From the NCBI GenBank assembly GCA_947311845.1, contig CAMZMU010000075.1:17893366-17957365 (forward strand): a stretch of 64,000 nt of DNA, given 5' to 3'. The DNA comes from Poa pratensis. Lineage: Eukaryota > Streptophyta > Magnoliopsida > Poales > Poaceae. Every line of letters starts with the position of its first letter. Within the stretch, counting starts at the first letter, position 1. Shown in pieces: positions 10,951 through 21,713 of the stretch. The position numbers and the translations under genes were made by a program. The notes beneath the pieces were generated by a model. It searched no databases. It was not told the DNA's origin and saw nothing but the letters and a program-made list of their open reading frames with translations.

Positions 10951-13900
10951 ATGAGCCGACAATGGATGTACGGTGACCGACGTTGTTCCGAGTTCATGAT
11001 TGGTCTGCATATTTTTCTCGATGTGGCTGAGGCAAACAAGCAGAATGGTTTTATTTATTGTCCATGTAGTGTCTGTAAGAATACGAAGAATTACTCTTGC
11101 TCAAAACTATTGCACTCCCACCTGTTGCACACGGTTTCATGTCCGGCTATAATTGTTGGACCAAGCACGGAGAAAAAGGGGTTATAATGGAAGACAATGA
11201 AGAAGAAGAGATGATGACAACTATCCTATGTTCCCTGAACACGGTGGTACTACAATGGGGAAGACGAAGCTGAAGAAGAGGCCTTTGTTGATGAGCCCGA
11301 TGATGATCTTGGTCGGGCCATTCTTGATGCACAGATAAACTGCGAAAGTGAAAACGAGAGGTTGAAGTTGGAGCGCATGTTAGAGGATCACAAAAAATTG
11401 TTGTACCCAAATTGCGAAGATGGCCAAAAAAACTGGGTACCACACTGGAATTGCTGCAATGGAAGGCAGAGAATGGTTTATCTGACAAGGATTTGAAAAG
11501 TTGCTGATATTAAAAAAAATGCTTCCAAGGGATAACGTATTGCCCCCAGTACGTACGAAGCAAAGAAGTTGTCTGCCCTCTTGGATTAGAGGTGCAGAAG
11601 ATACATGCATGCATCAATGACTGCATCCTCTACCGCGGTGAGAAGCACGAGAATTTGAATGAATGCCCGGTATGCGGTGCATTGCGGTATAAGATAAGGC
11701 GAGATGACCCTGGTGATGTTGAGGGCGAGCCGCACCCAGGAAGAGGTTCCTGCCAAGGTGATGTGGTATGCTCCTATAATACCACGGTTGAAACGTTTGT
11801 TCCAAAACAAAGAGCATGCCAAGTTGTTGCGATGGCACAAAGAAGACCGTAAGAAAGACGAGATGTCGAGACACCCGCTGATGGGTCGCAGTGGAGAAAA
11901 ATTGACAGAGAGTTTAAGGAATTTGCACGTGACGCAAGGAACTTAAGGTTTGGTCTAAGTACAGATGGCTTTAATCCTTTTGGGGAGCAGAGCTCAGTCA
12001 TAGCACCTGGCCTGTGACTCTATGTATCTATAACCTTCCTCCTTGGTTGTGCATGAAGCGGAAGTTCATTATGATGCCAGTGCTCATCCAAGGCCCGAAG
12101 CAACCCGCAACGACATTGATGTGTACCTGAGGCCATTGGTTGAAGAACTTTTACAGTTGTGGCGTGAAGAAGGTGTACGTGTGTGGGATGAGCACGAACA
12201 AAAGGAATTTGACCTACGAGCGTTGTTGTTTGTAACCATCAATGATTGGCCTGCTCTTAGTAACATTTCAGGACAGTCAAACAAGGGATACAATGCATGC
12301 ACGCACTGTTTAGGTGAGACTGAAAGTATATATTTAGGTAACAAGAATGTGTACCTGGGGCATCGTCGATTTCTTCCAAACAAGCATCCCTTAAGAAAGA
12401 AAGGCAAACATTTCAAAGGTGAGGCAGATCACCGGACGAAGCCTACCCGCCCTAGTAGTGCTGATATATATGATATGGTCAAGGATTTAAAAGTAATCTT
12501 TGGAAAGGTCCTGGCGGACTATCTGTTCCGAATGACGCTGACAATCACGTACCCATGTGGAAGAAGAAATCTATATTTTGGGAGCTACCCTATTGGAAAA
12601 TCCTAGAGGTTCACTCTGCAATCGACGTGATGCACGTGACAAAAAATCTTTGCGTGAACCTGCTAAACTTCTTGGGCGTGTATGGGAAGTCAAAAGATAC
12701 ACCGGAAGCAGGCAGGACCATCAACGTATGCACGAACGAGACGCGTGCATTCAAGAATTATCAAGGTCATGCAAGCTACGCTCTTACGAAAGAAGAGAAG
12801 GAAATCTTTTTTGAATGTCTGAGCAGTATGAAGGTTCCATCTGGCTTCTCGTCGAATATAAAGGGAATAATAAATATGGCAGAGAAAAATTCCAAAACCT
12901 AAAGTCTCATGACTGCCACGTGATTATGACACAATTACTTCGGTTGCATTGAGGGGGCTTCTACCGGAAAATGTTCGAGTACCCATTGTGAAGCTATGTG
13001 CATTTCTCAATGCAATTTCTCAGAAGGTAATCAATCCAGAAATTCTACAAATGTTACAGGCTGATGTTGTCCAATGTCTTGTGAGCTTCGAGTTGGTGTT
13101 CCCACCGTCCTTCTTCAATATTATGACGCACCTCCTAGTTCACCTAGTCGAAGAGATTAAGATTCTCGGTCCTGTATTTCTACACAATATCTTTCCCTTT
13201 GAGAGGTTCATGGGAGTCTTAAAGAAATATGTTCATAATCGTGCTAGGCCAGAAGGAAGCATATCCAAGGGCTATGGAACAAAGGAGGTCATTGAGTTTT
13301 GTGTTGACTTTATTCCTGACCTTAAGTCGATTGGTGTACCTCAATCGCGACATGAGGGGAGACTGAGTGGAAAATGCACGCTAGGAAAGAAAGCAATAAT
13401 ATGTATGGACGGGCATTCTTACACTCAAGCACACTACACCGTTCTACAAAATTCCACCTTGGTGGCTCCGTATCTTCTGGAACACATGGATTTTGTACGC
13501 TTCAAGAACCCAGAGCAACTGATTCCTGGATTAAAAATAAACACGTGAAGACTTTTGGCGGTTGGTTGCAAACACATCTCATGAATAACAACTCCACTAT
13601 TGAAGAGCAGCTCTACTTGTTGGCCAGGTCACCATCTTCGACTATATCGACTTTCCAAGGGTACGAGATAAATGGAAATACATTTTATACGGCCGCCCAA
13701 GATATGAAGAGTACAAACCAGAACAGTGGTGTCCGCTTTGATGACAATGGAAAAAAGGACACATATTATGGTTTAATAGAGGATATATGGGAACTTGACT
13801 ATGGACCTTCTTTTAAGGTACCTTTGTTTCGGTGCAATGGGTCAACCTGAAAGGCGGAGTAAAGGTAGACCCGCAGTACGGAATGACAACAGTGGATCTC

Positions 13901-14227
13901 AACAATCTTGGATATGACACCGAACCATTCGTCCTATCCAATGATGTGGCTCAGGTTTTCTATGTGAAGGACATGTCTACCAACCAAAAAAAAAAAGATA
14001 CGCAAGCGAATACATCATACGGTGAGCCAAAGCGCCACATAGTTCTTTCAGGGAAAAGAAACATTGTGAGAGTGGAGGACAAGACAGACATGTCAGAAGA
14101 TTACAATAAGTTTCATGAAATTCCGCCCTTCAAAGTGAACACTGACCCAAGCATCAAGTTAAATGATGAAGATTGTCCATGGTTACGGCGCAATCCAAAG
14201 AAAGGGACACGCACGAAGAAAAAGTGA
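10951..14227 (+). pseudogene. CACTA TNP2-type transposase, degenerate
   Basis: Encodes what was the element's transposase. In order: a transposase-associated N-terminal domain (MSRQWMYGDRRCSEFMIG, CPCSVCKNTKNY) near 10951-11100; the Transposase_21/TNP2 core from about 11530 (CPVCGALRYKIRRDDPGDVE, VMWYAPIIPRLKRLF, LFVTINDWPALSNISGQSN, FWELPYWKILEVHSAIDVMH); a DUF4218-like part at 12949-13330 (HLLVHLVEEIKILGPVFLHN, IFPFERFMGVLKKYVHNRAR); and a DUF4216-like part around 13720-13990. The frame changes repeatedly, for example near 11115, 11840, 12540 and 13545, and in-frame stops occur, such as TAG near 11587. No continuous protein can be made. Confidence 0.9.
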
Positions 14228-14614
14228 ACACTAGATAGGGATGTTTTGTTGGTGATGTGTAATAATGTATTAAACCTTTTATGTAACTGTGTTCTGAAAA
14301 CTATTAAACATTTTATTTAACTCTGTTCTACGAATAAACAATATATAGCAATGAGTTTTACAAATAAATATATGATTTTTAAAATATAGACAATTAAACA
14401 TGTAAATCAAATAGATATAAAAGAAAAAAGAAAAAGGAACTAAAGATATTTTATTTTTACAAATAAAGAATTATATCAAATATAGGTATGAGTTTTAAAA
14501 ATAAAGATATATTTTTTTATTCAAATTGACAATTAAAACATGTAAATCAAATAGCTATAGAACAAAAAATAAAAAATAAACAGAAACTACAAAAAATAAA
14601 AAAGAAACAGAAAA

Positions 14615-14775
14615 GCCCATTAGTCCCGGTTCGTGGCTAGAGCCGGGACTAATTTGGGCTTTGCGCGTGAAATTAATCGGCGGCCCAAAATTTGAGCATT
14701 AGTCCCGGGTCCATTCACAAACCGGGACTAAAGGGTCTTTAGTCCCGGGTGGTGAGAGGACCCGGGACTAAAGAT
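14615..14775. repeat. Internal cluster of CACTA subterminal motifs
   Basis: Six TAGTCCCGG or CCGGGACTA words lie in inverted pairs between the transposase and the second gene, far from either terminus. They match the motifs at both ends of the element. Confidence 0.85.
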
Positions 14776-15275
14776 CGGTTTGTGTCGATTTGGTGCGATT
14801 CCGCACCAAATCGAGCACCAAATCCCCATCTTCTCCGCGACGACACGCCGCTCCTCCCCGATGCCGCCGCCGTCCCTTTGCCCTGTCGCGGTCCTCCACG
14901 ACGCCGCCGCCGTCCCCTGCCGCGGTCTTCAACGACGACGCCGTCGCCGTCCCTACCCTGCCGCGTGCCTCCGCCGTCGCGCCGAGGAGGGGCCTCGATC
15001 CACGTCGCTGCCGTCCGGCCCTCCTCCACGCTCCTCCACTCCGTCGAGCTGCCACCCACCTCGAGCCGGCCGATGCCGCCTCCCGACGCCGCCGTGTGGT
15101 CGATCCGACGCCGCCGTCTCCTGCGCCACCCGACGCCGCCGCGTCTTCTGCCAGTCGCGGCTCCGCCGACGCCGCCGTGGCTTCTGCCACCGACTCCGCC
15201 GACGCCGCCGTCTCCTGCCACCCGACGCCGCCGACGCCGCCGTCTCCTGCCTCCGCCGCCGCCGTCAATGTTAGT
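14776..15275. other. GC-rich leader or promoter-like block of the second CACTA gene
   Basis: Extremely rich in CCGCCG and GCCGCC, so frames are open on both strands over about 500 bp. It is followed by a 400-bp AT-rich tract with repeated TTAGTCAATTTTAG-like words. Reads as an untranslated leader or intron region before the ATG at 15724; no protein family is recognised in it. Confidence 0.5.
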
Positions 15276-15723
15276 ATACATTTTAGTCAATTTTAGGCAA
15301 TGTTAGATTAGTCAATTTTAGTTTGTTAGTCAAATGTTAGATTAGTCAATTTTAGTTTGTTAGGCAATGTTAGTAGCAATTTAGTAATTTGTTAGCAAAT
15401 GTTAGATTAGTCCAATTAGGAATTTTATGCAATTTTCGTTTGACATAGAAACTTTAGGCAATTTTTATAATTTGTTAGCAAAATTTGTATAGTTTAGGCA
15501 ATTTTGTGTAGTTTAGGGTTTGCAAAATTTGGTGTAGTTTATTTGTGTTAGAAAATTTAGCAAAATATTGTGTTAGAAAATTTAGCAAAATATTGTGTTA
15601 GAATTTTTTTCTTATAAGTAATTTGTTAGATGTTCATCTAGGCAATGTAAATTTGACATAGAATTAATTTTTCTTTCATGTAATTTTTTTTTACCTTTTT
15701 TACATGTGGTTTGTAGTTAAGCT

Positions 15724-18700
15724 ATGGACGCCGGAAGAGACGGTGAAGATCAAGTGATGGAAATTATAAGAAATAGCACAGGCGCCGGTGAAGATTTCGG
15801 TGAAGATGCCGGCGAAGATGTCGGTGACGATTTTAGCTCACAGTTCTTGAACGACTACGGTGAAGGAGTTGATCTAGAACAAAGTGAGGAAGTGCCCTCC
15901 GAATCGTAGGATGGAGAAAACTTTGTAACAAATTCCGGCGCGATATATATATTAAGCCTTTGTTGATCACGGGATGCATTAGTTAATTTATGTTGCACTT
16001 TTTAATGAATCTTTCTTATTTTAGCCCTCGGGATCGAGCCAATCTTTTAGAAGGCCACGTGGCCCGAGCAGAAGGTTGGGTGCTAATGTCAATTTAGTGA
16101 TCGACGCAGTCGGTGAAGATGGCGCACCGCTTACTCCCAAGGAGAACAGAAGAAAATATATAAGTCAATGTGGAGTTATTGTTAGGGACAATATTGTGAT
16201 CAGCACTCGAGAATGGAATAAGCCAAAGGTAGACGATCTTTATAATAAGCTCATGGCATCTTTCACTCTACCGCCACTTCTGTCAGAGATTGAGAAGAAG
16301 AAAGTCAAGCAGTGGGCTCTTAAGAAGATGGCCACACAATTCCTGACCTTCAAGAAAAATATATGGAATACTTATAAGGAGAAGAAAGAAGCTCCAATTT
16401 TCACCGGAACACTAGAGAAGCACAATTATCACTGGGCCGCATTTAAGGCGTACAAGGAATCGACTGAAGCTGTGGATAGGTCGGCAAAAAATAAGATAAA
16501 TGCTACGAAGAAGGTATATCACCATGTTATGGGGCCAGGTGGGTACTTGACTGCCGCGCCTAAGTGGGAAAAAAGAGACGCCGAACTGATTGCTAAAGGG
16601 ATCATTCCAGAAACGAAGGATTTTCCCGAGAGGGGCAAGCGCTGGTTGTACGGGCATGGGGCATCGTTGGACCCAGAGACAGGGAAGCTTGTTCCAAGGG
16701 AAAAAAATTGAACATGTCAGAAAAGAGCTTGTTAAGGCAATAGAAGAAGTTCGAGATGGAACTTTCAAGCCCGACAGAGAGAACGACGAGCTGACACGCG
16801 CCTCGGGAATCCTGAAAAAAAGGACGAACACGAGGCTATGGCCCCGATGTTCCGTGGAACAAAGGGTTTCCGGAGTGCATTGGCAGTTATAGAAGCCGTG
16901 AAAGGAAAAAGAAGCTGGAAGCAAAATGGATCGAACGGATCGAACACATTGTCATTCGGCAGCAGGAGCAACTGGAGCAACTTACCCAGCAAAGGGCATC
17001 TGAGCGGCAGCAAGATCCTACATCACATGGGAAAAGCAGCGTGGCTTCCTCGACGTTCCTGGCTGATCATGATGCACCGATGGATGGTGAACCGCAAACT
17101 CGCTGCCCCGTGGATGATATCACGGAGAAGACACCGTGTGATCTACATCAGTCAATGAAGAACATATCTTTCAAGGTGGCGGTCGGTTATGCTTTACCTA
17201 ACCAGCCTGGAGCAACCTTCCATGCCGGTGAGATTCCAGCTGGCTTTGCTCGTGTTGGGGTGGATGAAGTTCTGCCGGAATTTCGGAATCTTGAGCTTGA
17301 TAAGGCTGGAGGTGAAGGGGAGACGACACTGGGAGAAGTCGAGGGTGGTGTCATTCTATGGAAAAAGGAATACATCGTGTTTGCGGACTCCTCCAGCTTG
17401 TAGCAATCAACCTCAGCAAAGTCCACCCCTCCCCGAGAGGGACCCCAGCAAGAGTCCAGCTGGATCTCCGGTGTATCAGCCGTCTCGACCGACTCCTCCT
17501 CGTAGCAAACAAACTCGGGAAAGACCACCTCCCCGAGATGGAGCCCATTAAGTGGGGGTCGCTAAAGCCCATCGGTTCGCCTCCTAAGAAGACACATAAA
17601 AGGAAGGCAAAAGAGAAGACTCCCGAGCCGTTACATTACGATAGGACTGAGGAGGAAAGAGACGCGTGGGTGGCTGCCGATGTCAAAAGACAACTTGCAC
17701 CGAAACCAAAGCCCCCAAGCTTTACATCCCAGATACCTCCGGAGAAAATTGAGCGCTGCCTTACGAACTTATATGACCCGAAACCAAAGCCGCCATCGGA
17801 CTATGAGCGTTATATTGCCAAGTCATATAGCTCACATGAGGAGCAGAGGAAATGCGGGAAACAAGTTGTCCAACTCGGAGAACATGAAGTACAATCGGTC
17901 CTCCCGCTCAAGGTGTTTACCGATAACAGTACTGGTTTAAGTATTGCTCCGCAAGTCATGGGCGACGCAGGTTACCCCATTGCTGAGATGGCACGGAAAT
18001 ATGTTCACGGGCAGCCGCTGGTCAGACCTGAGGAGTGTGAGAATCTTCCAACACAACTGCGAAAATTGCATGAATGGTACATGAGGGCTGCAAGTGAAGG
18101 GAAAATCTATCTCATGGCGCGAGTTAGGAAACAACACTACTTCCAAGAATACGGTGTGCATATTGATTTTCCCGAACTTTTTCAGTTATACAATCAATTG
18201 GACCTCGACAAATCTCTCGTCAGTTGCTATTGTCTGTAAGTGATTTATTTCTATAATTTAAGTCTTTAGCTCGTTCATTGCCTGTAATTATCCTCACGAT
18301 ATTCTTTTGTACGCTATTATGCAGAATGAAGATTCTCGAATGCAGAAAGGAAGGAATTTGGGATTTTGGGTTCATTGACGCGGATAAAGTTCATGAAGTC
18401 ACCGTACGAGACCACGCCAAGGACACAGAGGCACTTTTGCTAATGTTTTTAAAGCAACAACATGCCAAAAGAGAAATATTTTTTCCTTACAACTTCAAGT
18501 GAGTGTTACTGTATTGTACACATTCTATTTTGCTTACCCGATGCTAAGTGTAATTGATGAGTTATGCATGAGTACGTATATAAACGTGCACATATTCCAC
18601 TGGATTCTGCTAGTCATTAAAATTGACGATGTAGTTGTTCAAGTCATGGACTCATTAAGGAAAAATGCTAAAGAATTCGCGAGCTTGTATTATATGATGC

Positions 18701-19266
18701 AGAGGTAATTTCAATCTCACTACATCGGCCTCTTTCGTTCATTTCCTGATATCAAGTAATTAATAACCGCTTTATTCATTTTCTTTGCCGGGCAGGGTTT
18801 GGAAACGGTTCAGGCAGGAACAAAAAGGTGAATGGAAAGAGAAACTGGATTTTACTCTGAACAAGGTAAGTAGTACTATCTAGGTCCGCCCATCTCTTTA
18901 ATTCTAGTTTCAATACCATTATCATGCTTGATTATTATTTGATTAATTCTATTCTCGTATAGTGGTGCCTCGAACAGGCACAAGGGACTAATTTATGTGC
19001 ATACTACGTTTGTGAGTTCATTCACACGAGGATCAATGAGAGATTCAATAATCAAAGAACTAAAGAGGTACGTAAACATTATTCGCAATTTTATTTTGTT
19101 ATCATCAATTTTGTTGTGTTTCATTCATAATTGTTTTGATCTTCTTCTTTTATAGTTGAAGAGAAAGCGGAACGCGCTCCTACCAAAGGAACGCGTAACA
19201 ACAATTGCGGAGGAATTGACGGGATTTCTCCTTAAGGAGGTCGTACCGGAGAGTTCTACTATATAG
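15724..19266 (+). pseudogene. Second CACTA gene with Ulp1-like (C48) protease C-terminus, degenerate
   Basis: An acidic first exon (15724-15908) is followed by a basic segment at 16060-16709 containing REWNKPKVDDLYNKLMASF, typical of the second protein in plant CACTA elements. The frame slips at A runs near 16702 and 16815 and resumes at about 17530-18239. C-terminal exons at about 18325-18498, 18590-18706, 18797-18866, 18961-19068 and 19156-19266 read like a Ulp1/C48 cysteine peptidase: HWILLVI (His), VMDSL (Asp) and GTNLCAYYVCEF (Cys). Such domains occur in several plant CACTA and Mutator lineages. Exon limits are approximate. The transposon role of the protease is unknown. Confidence 0.75.
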
Positions 19267-19523
19267 AAAAATAATATGCCTCCATGTACTAGTGATCTCC
19301 ATGTAATTAAGTACTTTTTATACGATAACGTGATTATCATGTAGTACTTTATATGTGTTATATGTATATGCATGAAGGTGATCTTCATGTAGTATTTTAT
19401 GCATACAAAAACGACTTTTTCACGCATCGACGTGATCCCCGTACGATGGAAAAGATCCGAAATCCTAAACCCCTCCCCCCTAAACCCTAAAACCTGAATA
19501 ATAAACGAAAAAAAGCACATATC

Positions 19524-19740
19524 GTTAGTCCCGGTTCGTGTTACGAACCGGGACTAAAGATCTCCAGCCGCGCGCGCTATGCCGCGGCCAAGTGGGTGGT
19601 CATCAGTCCCGGTTCGTAGCGAACCGAGACTAATGGGGGGGGGGGGGGGGGGGGGGGAGGTCATCAGTCGCGGTTTCTCAGTCCCGGTTCGCCAGCCAGG
19701 ACTGAAGCCCCTTACGAACCGGGACTGATTAACCATTTTC
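19524..19740. repeat. CACTA right subterminal repeats with a poly-G run
   Basis: Five or more TAGTCCCGGTTCGT-like words in both orientations precede the right terminus. A 23-base G run at 19635-19657 lies inside the array. Confidence 0.85.
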
Positions 19741-21142
19741 CAGTAGTGAGAACGTCGGCAGATATTCTTTTCCTTAGCAGCGAAGCCACCGATCAGCTTT
19801 CAGATTTTCCCTAGCAGGCCCTAAAGTCCTATAAATAGGAACGCTGCTTCTTCTGCCTATGCTAATCGAGTCCAAATGAGAGCGAGGGGCTACCTTAGCC
19901 AGTGCACCAGTCGAGAGGATGGGAGCAGAAGAGTGGGAGAAAGGCTAGCGATGAGTGCGTCCATGTTTTGTAGAAGATGGAGATGTACAAATCGGGAGTT
20001 GCTGCTTAATCGCAGAAGACGACAGCGGTGAGAGGGGCAGAGGTCGCCGGCAAGGGATGGACGCCGGCCAATGGAGTGTTTGGCAGATGTGTGCCGGTGG
20101 TATTTCTTCTGGCCACTGTACCGTCATATATACGATAGAGGAGTACGAGCTCGTATGCCATACCGGAGCGGTCAATCCTACCTCTACCTAGTAGCAGGAG
20201 TATTTGATAGCTACGACGTAGCTAACCGAGGCAAGCTATTCCTACATCTGTCGTATATTTTTTGTAGAATATGCTTTGCTGTTAATTGCATGATACCCTG
20301 AGTGGTATGAGATCTGTGTTGATATACGGGGCTAATGCGCTGGTGTCGTTACGGTGATGGATCCGTAGGAGCCACCGGTACGAGCCGGGCTTAGCACGTA
20401 TTTTTGACATGCAAATGAACTCAATATTTTTATAAGAGAAAACTTGGTGTTACGAAGGTGATTGTATTGTACCGGTCACAGTACAGGTATGACACTGTCT
20501 GAGTTCTCCGCGAGGGGCGGCCCTTGAATGGAAAGTGTCGGTGCTAAATCCGTAGGAGCGATCGACATGAGTAGGTCAGGGTGTCCGGTGTCTGAGAGGG
20601 TAAAAGGGCTCTGCTCGTTCTGGAGCCTGTGTGGCTCTGGGCGAGGCTGTCGATGTCGGAGTACCCTCTTAAGAGTGTAAAAGTTTGAAATTTCACCCCT
20701 GTGATTTTCGGGTAGGGAAAATCACTTTTATGTGTGGCACCATGTGTTTTAATCTGCTTAATTACTTAACCATACAATGATTTTACCGGTATTTCGAAAA
20801 CCTAGTGTATTTTACAAATTATATGAAAGTGTATGAATTGTTTGTTGAGTATGATTTATCGTACTCACCCTTGCTCCCCTTTGTTTTTGTGTTATCATAG
20901 TTCACAGCAGAAGACGACGTTGTCCGAGGAGTAGGCTGGACCAGTTGGATGGGAACGTGTAGAGAACCATTTTATTGTTGTAATTGTAATAATCTTGTAA
21001 AATAAATAAATGAGCTGCTTGAGATCCACTTGTTGGTTTATGCCTGCTTTTCCAGCTTTGCGCGTGTAGAGGCTCCAGGCTATAGGCGCGTGACGGCTGT
21101 CATTCTTCCGGGCCGAGTCTCGGGACATGATAGGAGGGAGTA

Positions 21143-21366
21143 TGTCAGCATGTTGCTATGTGCACGCGGAGAGTGGCAAATGGCTCCCGAGCTCCCGGAG
21201 CTCGTTTTTGAACAAATCGGAAATGGCCTTTGAAAGTTTCAAAAAAATGAAAAAGAATCGTGAACGTATAATGAAATCTACTAGTGTGCAAAATATGAAT
21301 CCAATATTCTAGGCTCAGCTTCTGTTGCACAAAGTTGCAATAGCAAATATGAAATTAATATATGTA
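21143..21366. other. Intergenic spacer, nothing recognised
   Basis: Sequence between the displaced Stowaway end and the 3' flank of the receptor kinase. From about 21323 it matches the 3' flank of the second kinase at about 62941, marking one edge of the tandem duplication. Confidence 0.5.
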
Positions 21367-21618
21367 GTACCCAGTTCTAGTGAATAAGACATGTAAGTTT
21401 AGTCAAAAATCAAACGATCTAAGTTTGAGTAAACAAATAGAAGAAAATATCAACATGTATAATATTAAATAAATGTATTATGAAAACATATTTTATGAGA
21501 AATCTATTGATATTGATTTGATATCGTAAATGTTCGTATTTTCTGTATAACATTGGATGAACTTAGAGGGTGTTGACTTTTAACTAAATATATATCTTAT
21601 TCATAGAAACGGAGGGAG
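21367..21618. mobile_element. Stowaway-type MITE in the kinase 3' flank
   Basis: The right end CGGAGGGAG is followed by TA (21619-21620), and the inner part of the terminus ATGAATAAG is mirrored on the left as AGTGAATAAG near 21378. AT-rich and about 250 bp. A decayed copy of the same insertion is at about 62967-63215. Confidence 0.7.
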
Positions 21619-21713
21619 TACATGCGGATGCAAAGGGTGACAGAGAAATCATAATGATACAATGTTTTACATAAAATGAACTAAACAATCTCTCATGCTG
21701 AATAACTATCAAA

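Larger units (their letters stand above)
9567..19748 (+). mobile_element. Autonomous-derived CACTA (En/Spm) transposon, 10.2 kb
   Basis: Terminal inverted repeats CACTAGTAGAAA (9567) and TTTTCCAGTAGTG (ending 19748) are flanked by the 3-bp duplication AGA (9564-9566 and 19749-19751). Both ends are loaded with TAGTCCCGG-type direct and inverted motifs. On the plus strand it carries a small membrane-protein gene, a TNP2-type transposase and a second gene with a Ulp1-like C-terminus. The two large genes are broken, so the element is not autonomous now. Confidence 0.95.
9175..21132. mobile_element. Solo LTR (about 1.77 kb), split by a CACTA element
   Basis: Starts TGTGATACCCCG and ends GGGACATGATA, which looks like a decayed TG...CA pair with C-to-T type changes. 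It is flanked by a 5-bp duplication GGAGG (9170-9174 and 21133-21137). The parts are 9175-9566 and 19749-21132. A TATA box (CCTATAAATAGG, near 19828-19839) fits an LTR promoter. No primer-binding site, gag or pol of its own is present, so it is a recombined solo LTR. Family not assigned, probably gypsy. Confidence 0.75.

Noticed and set aside
14739..15306. Five overlapping frames of 160-185 codons on both strands
   Set aside because: They arise from CCG/GCC-rich composition of the CACTA leader; the translations are low-complexity Arg/Ala/Pro text with no family resemblance.
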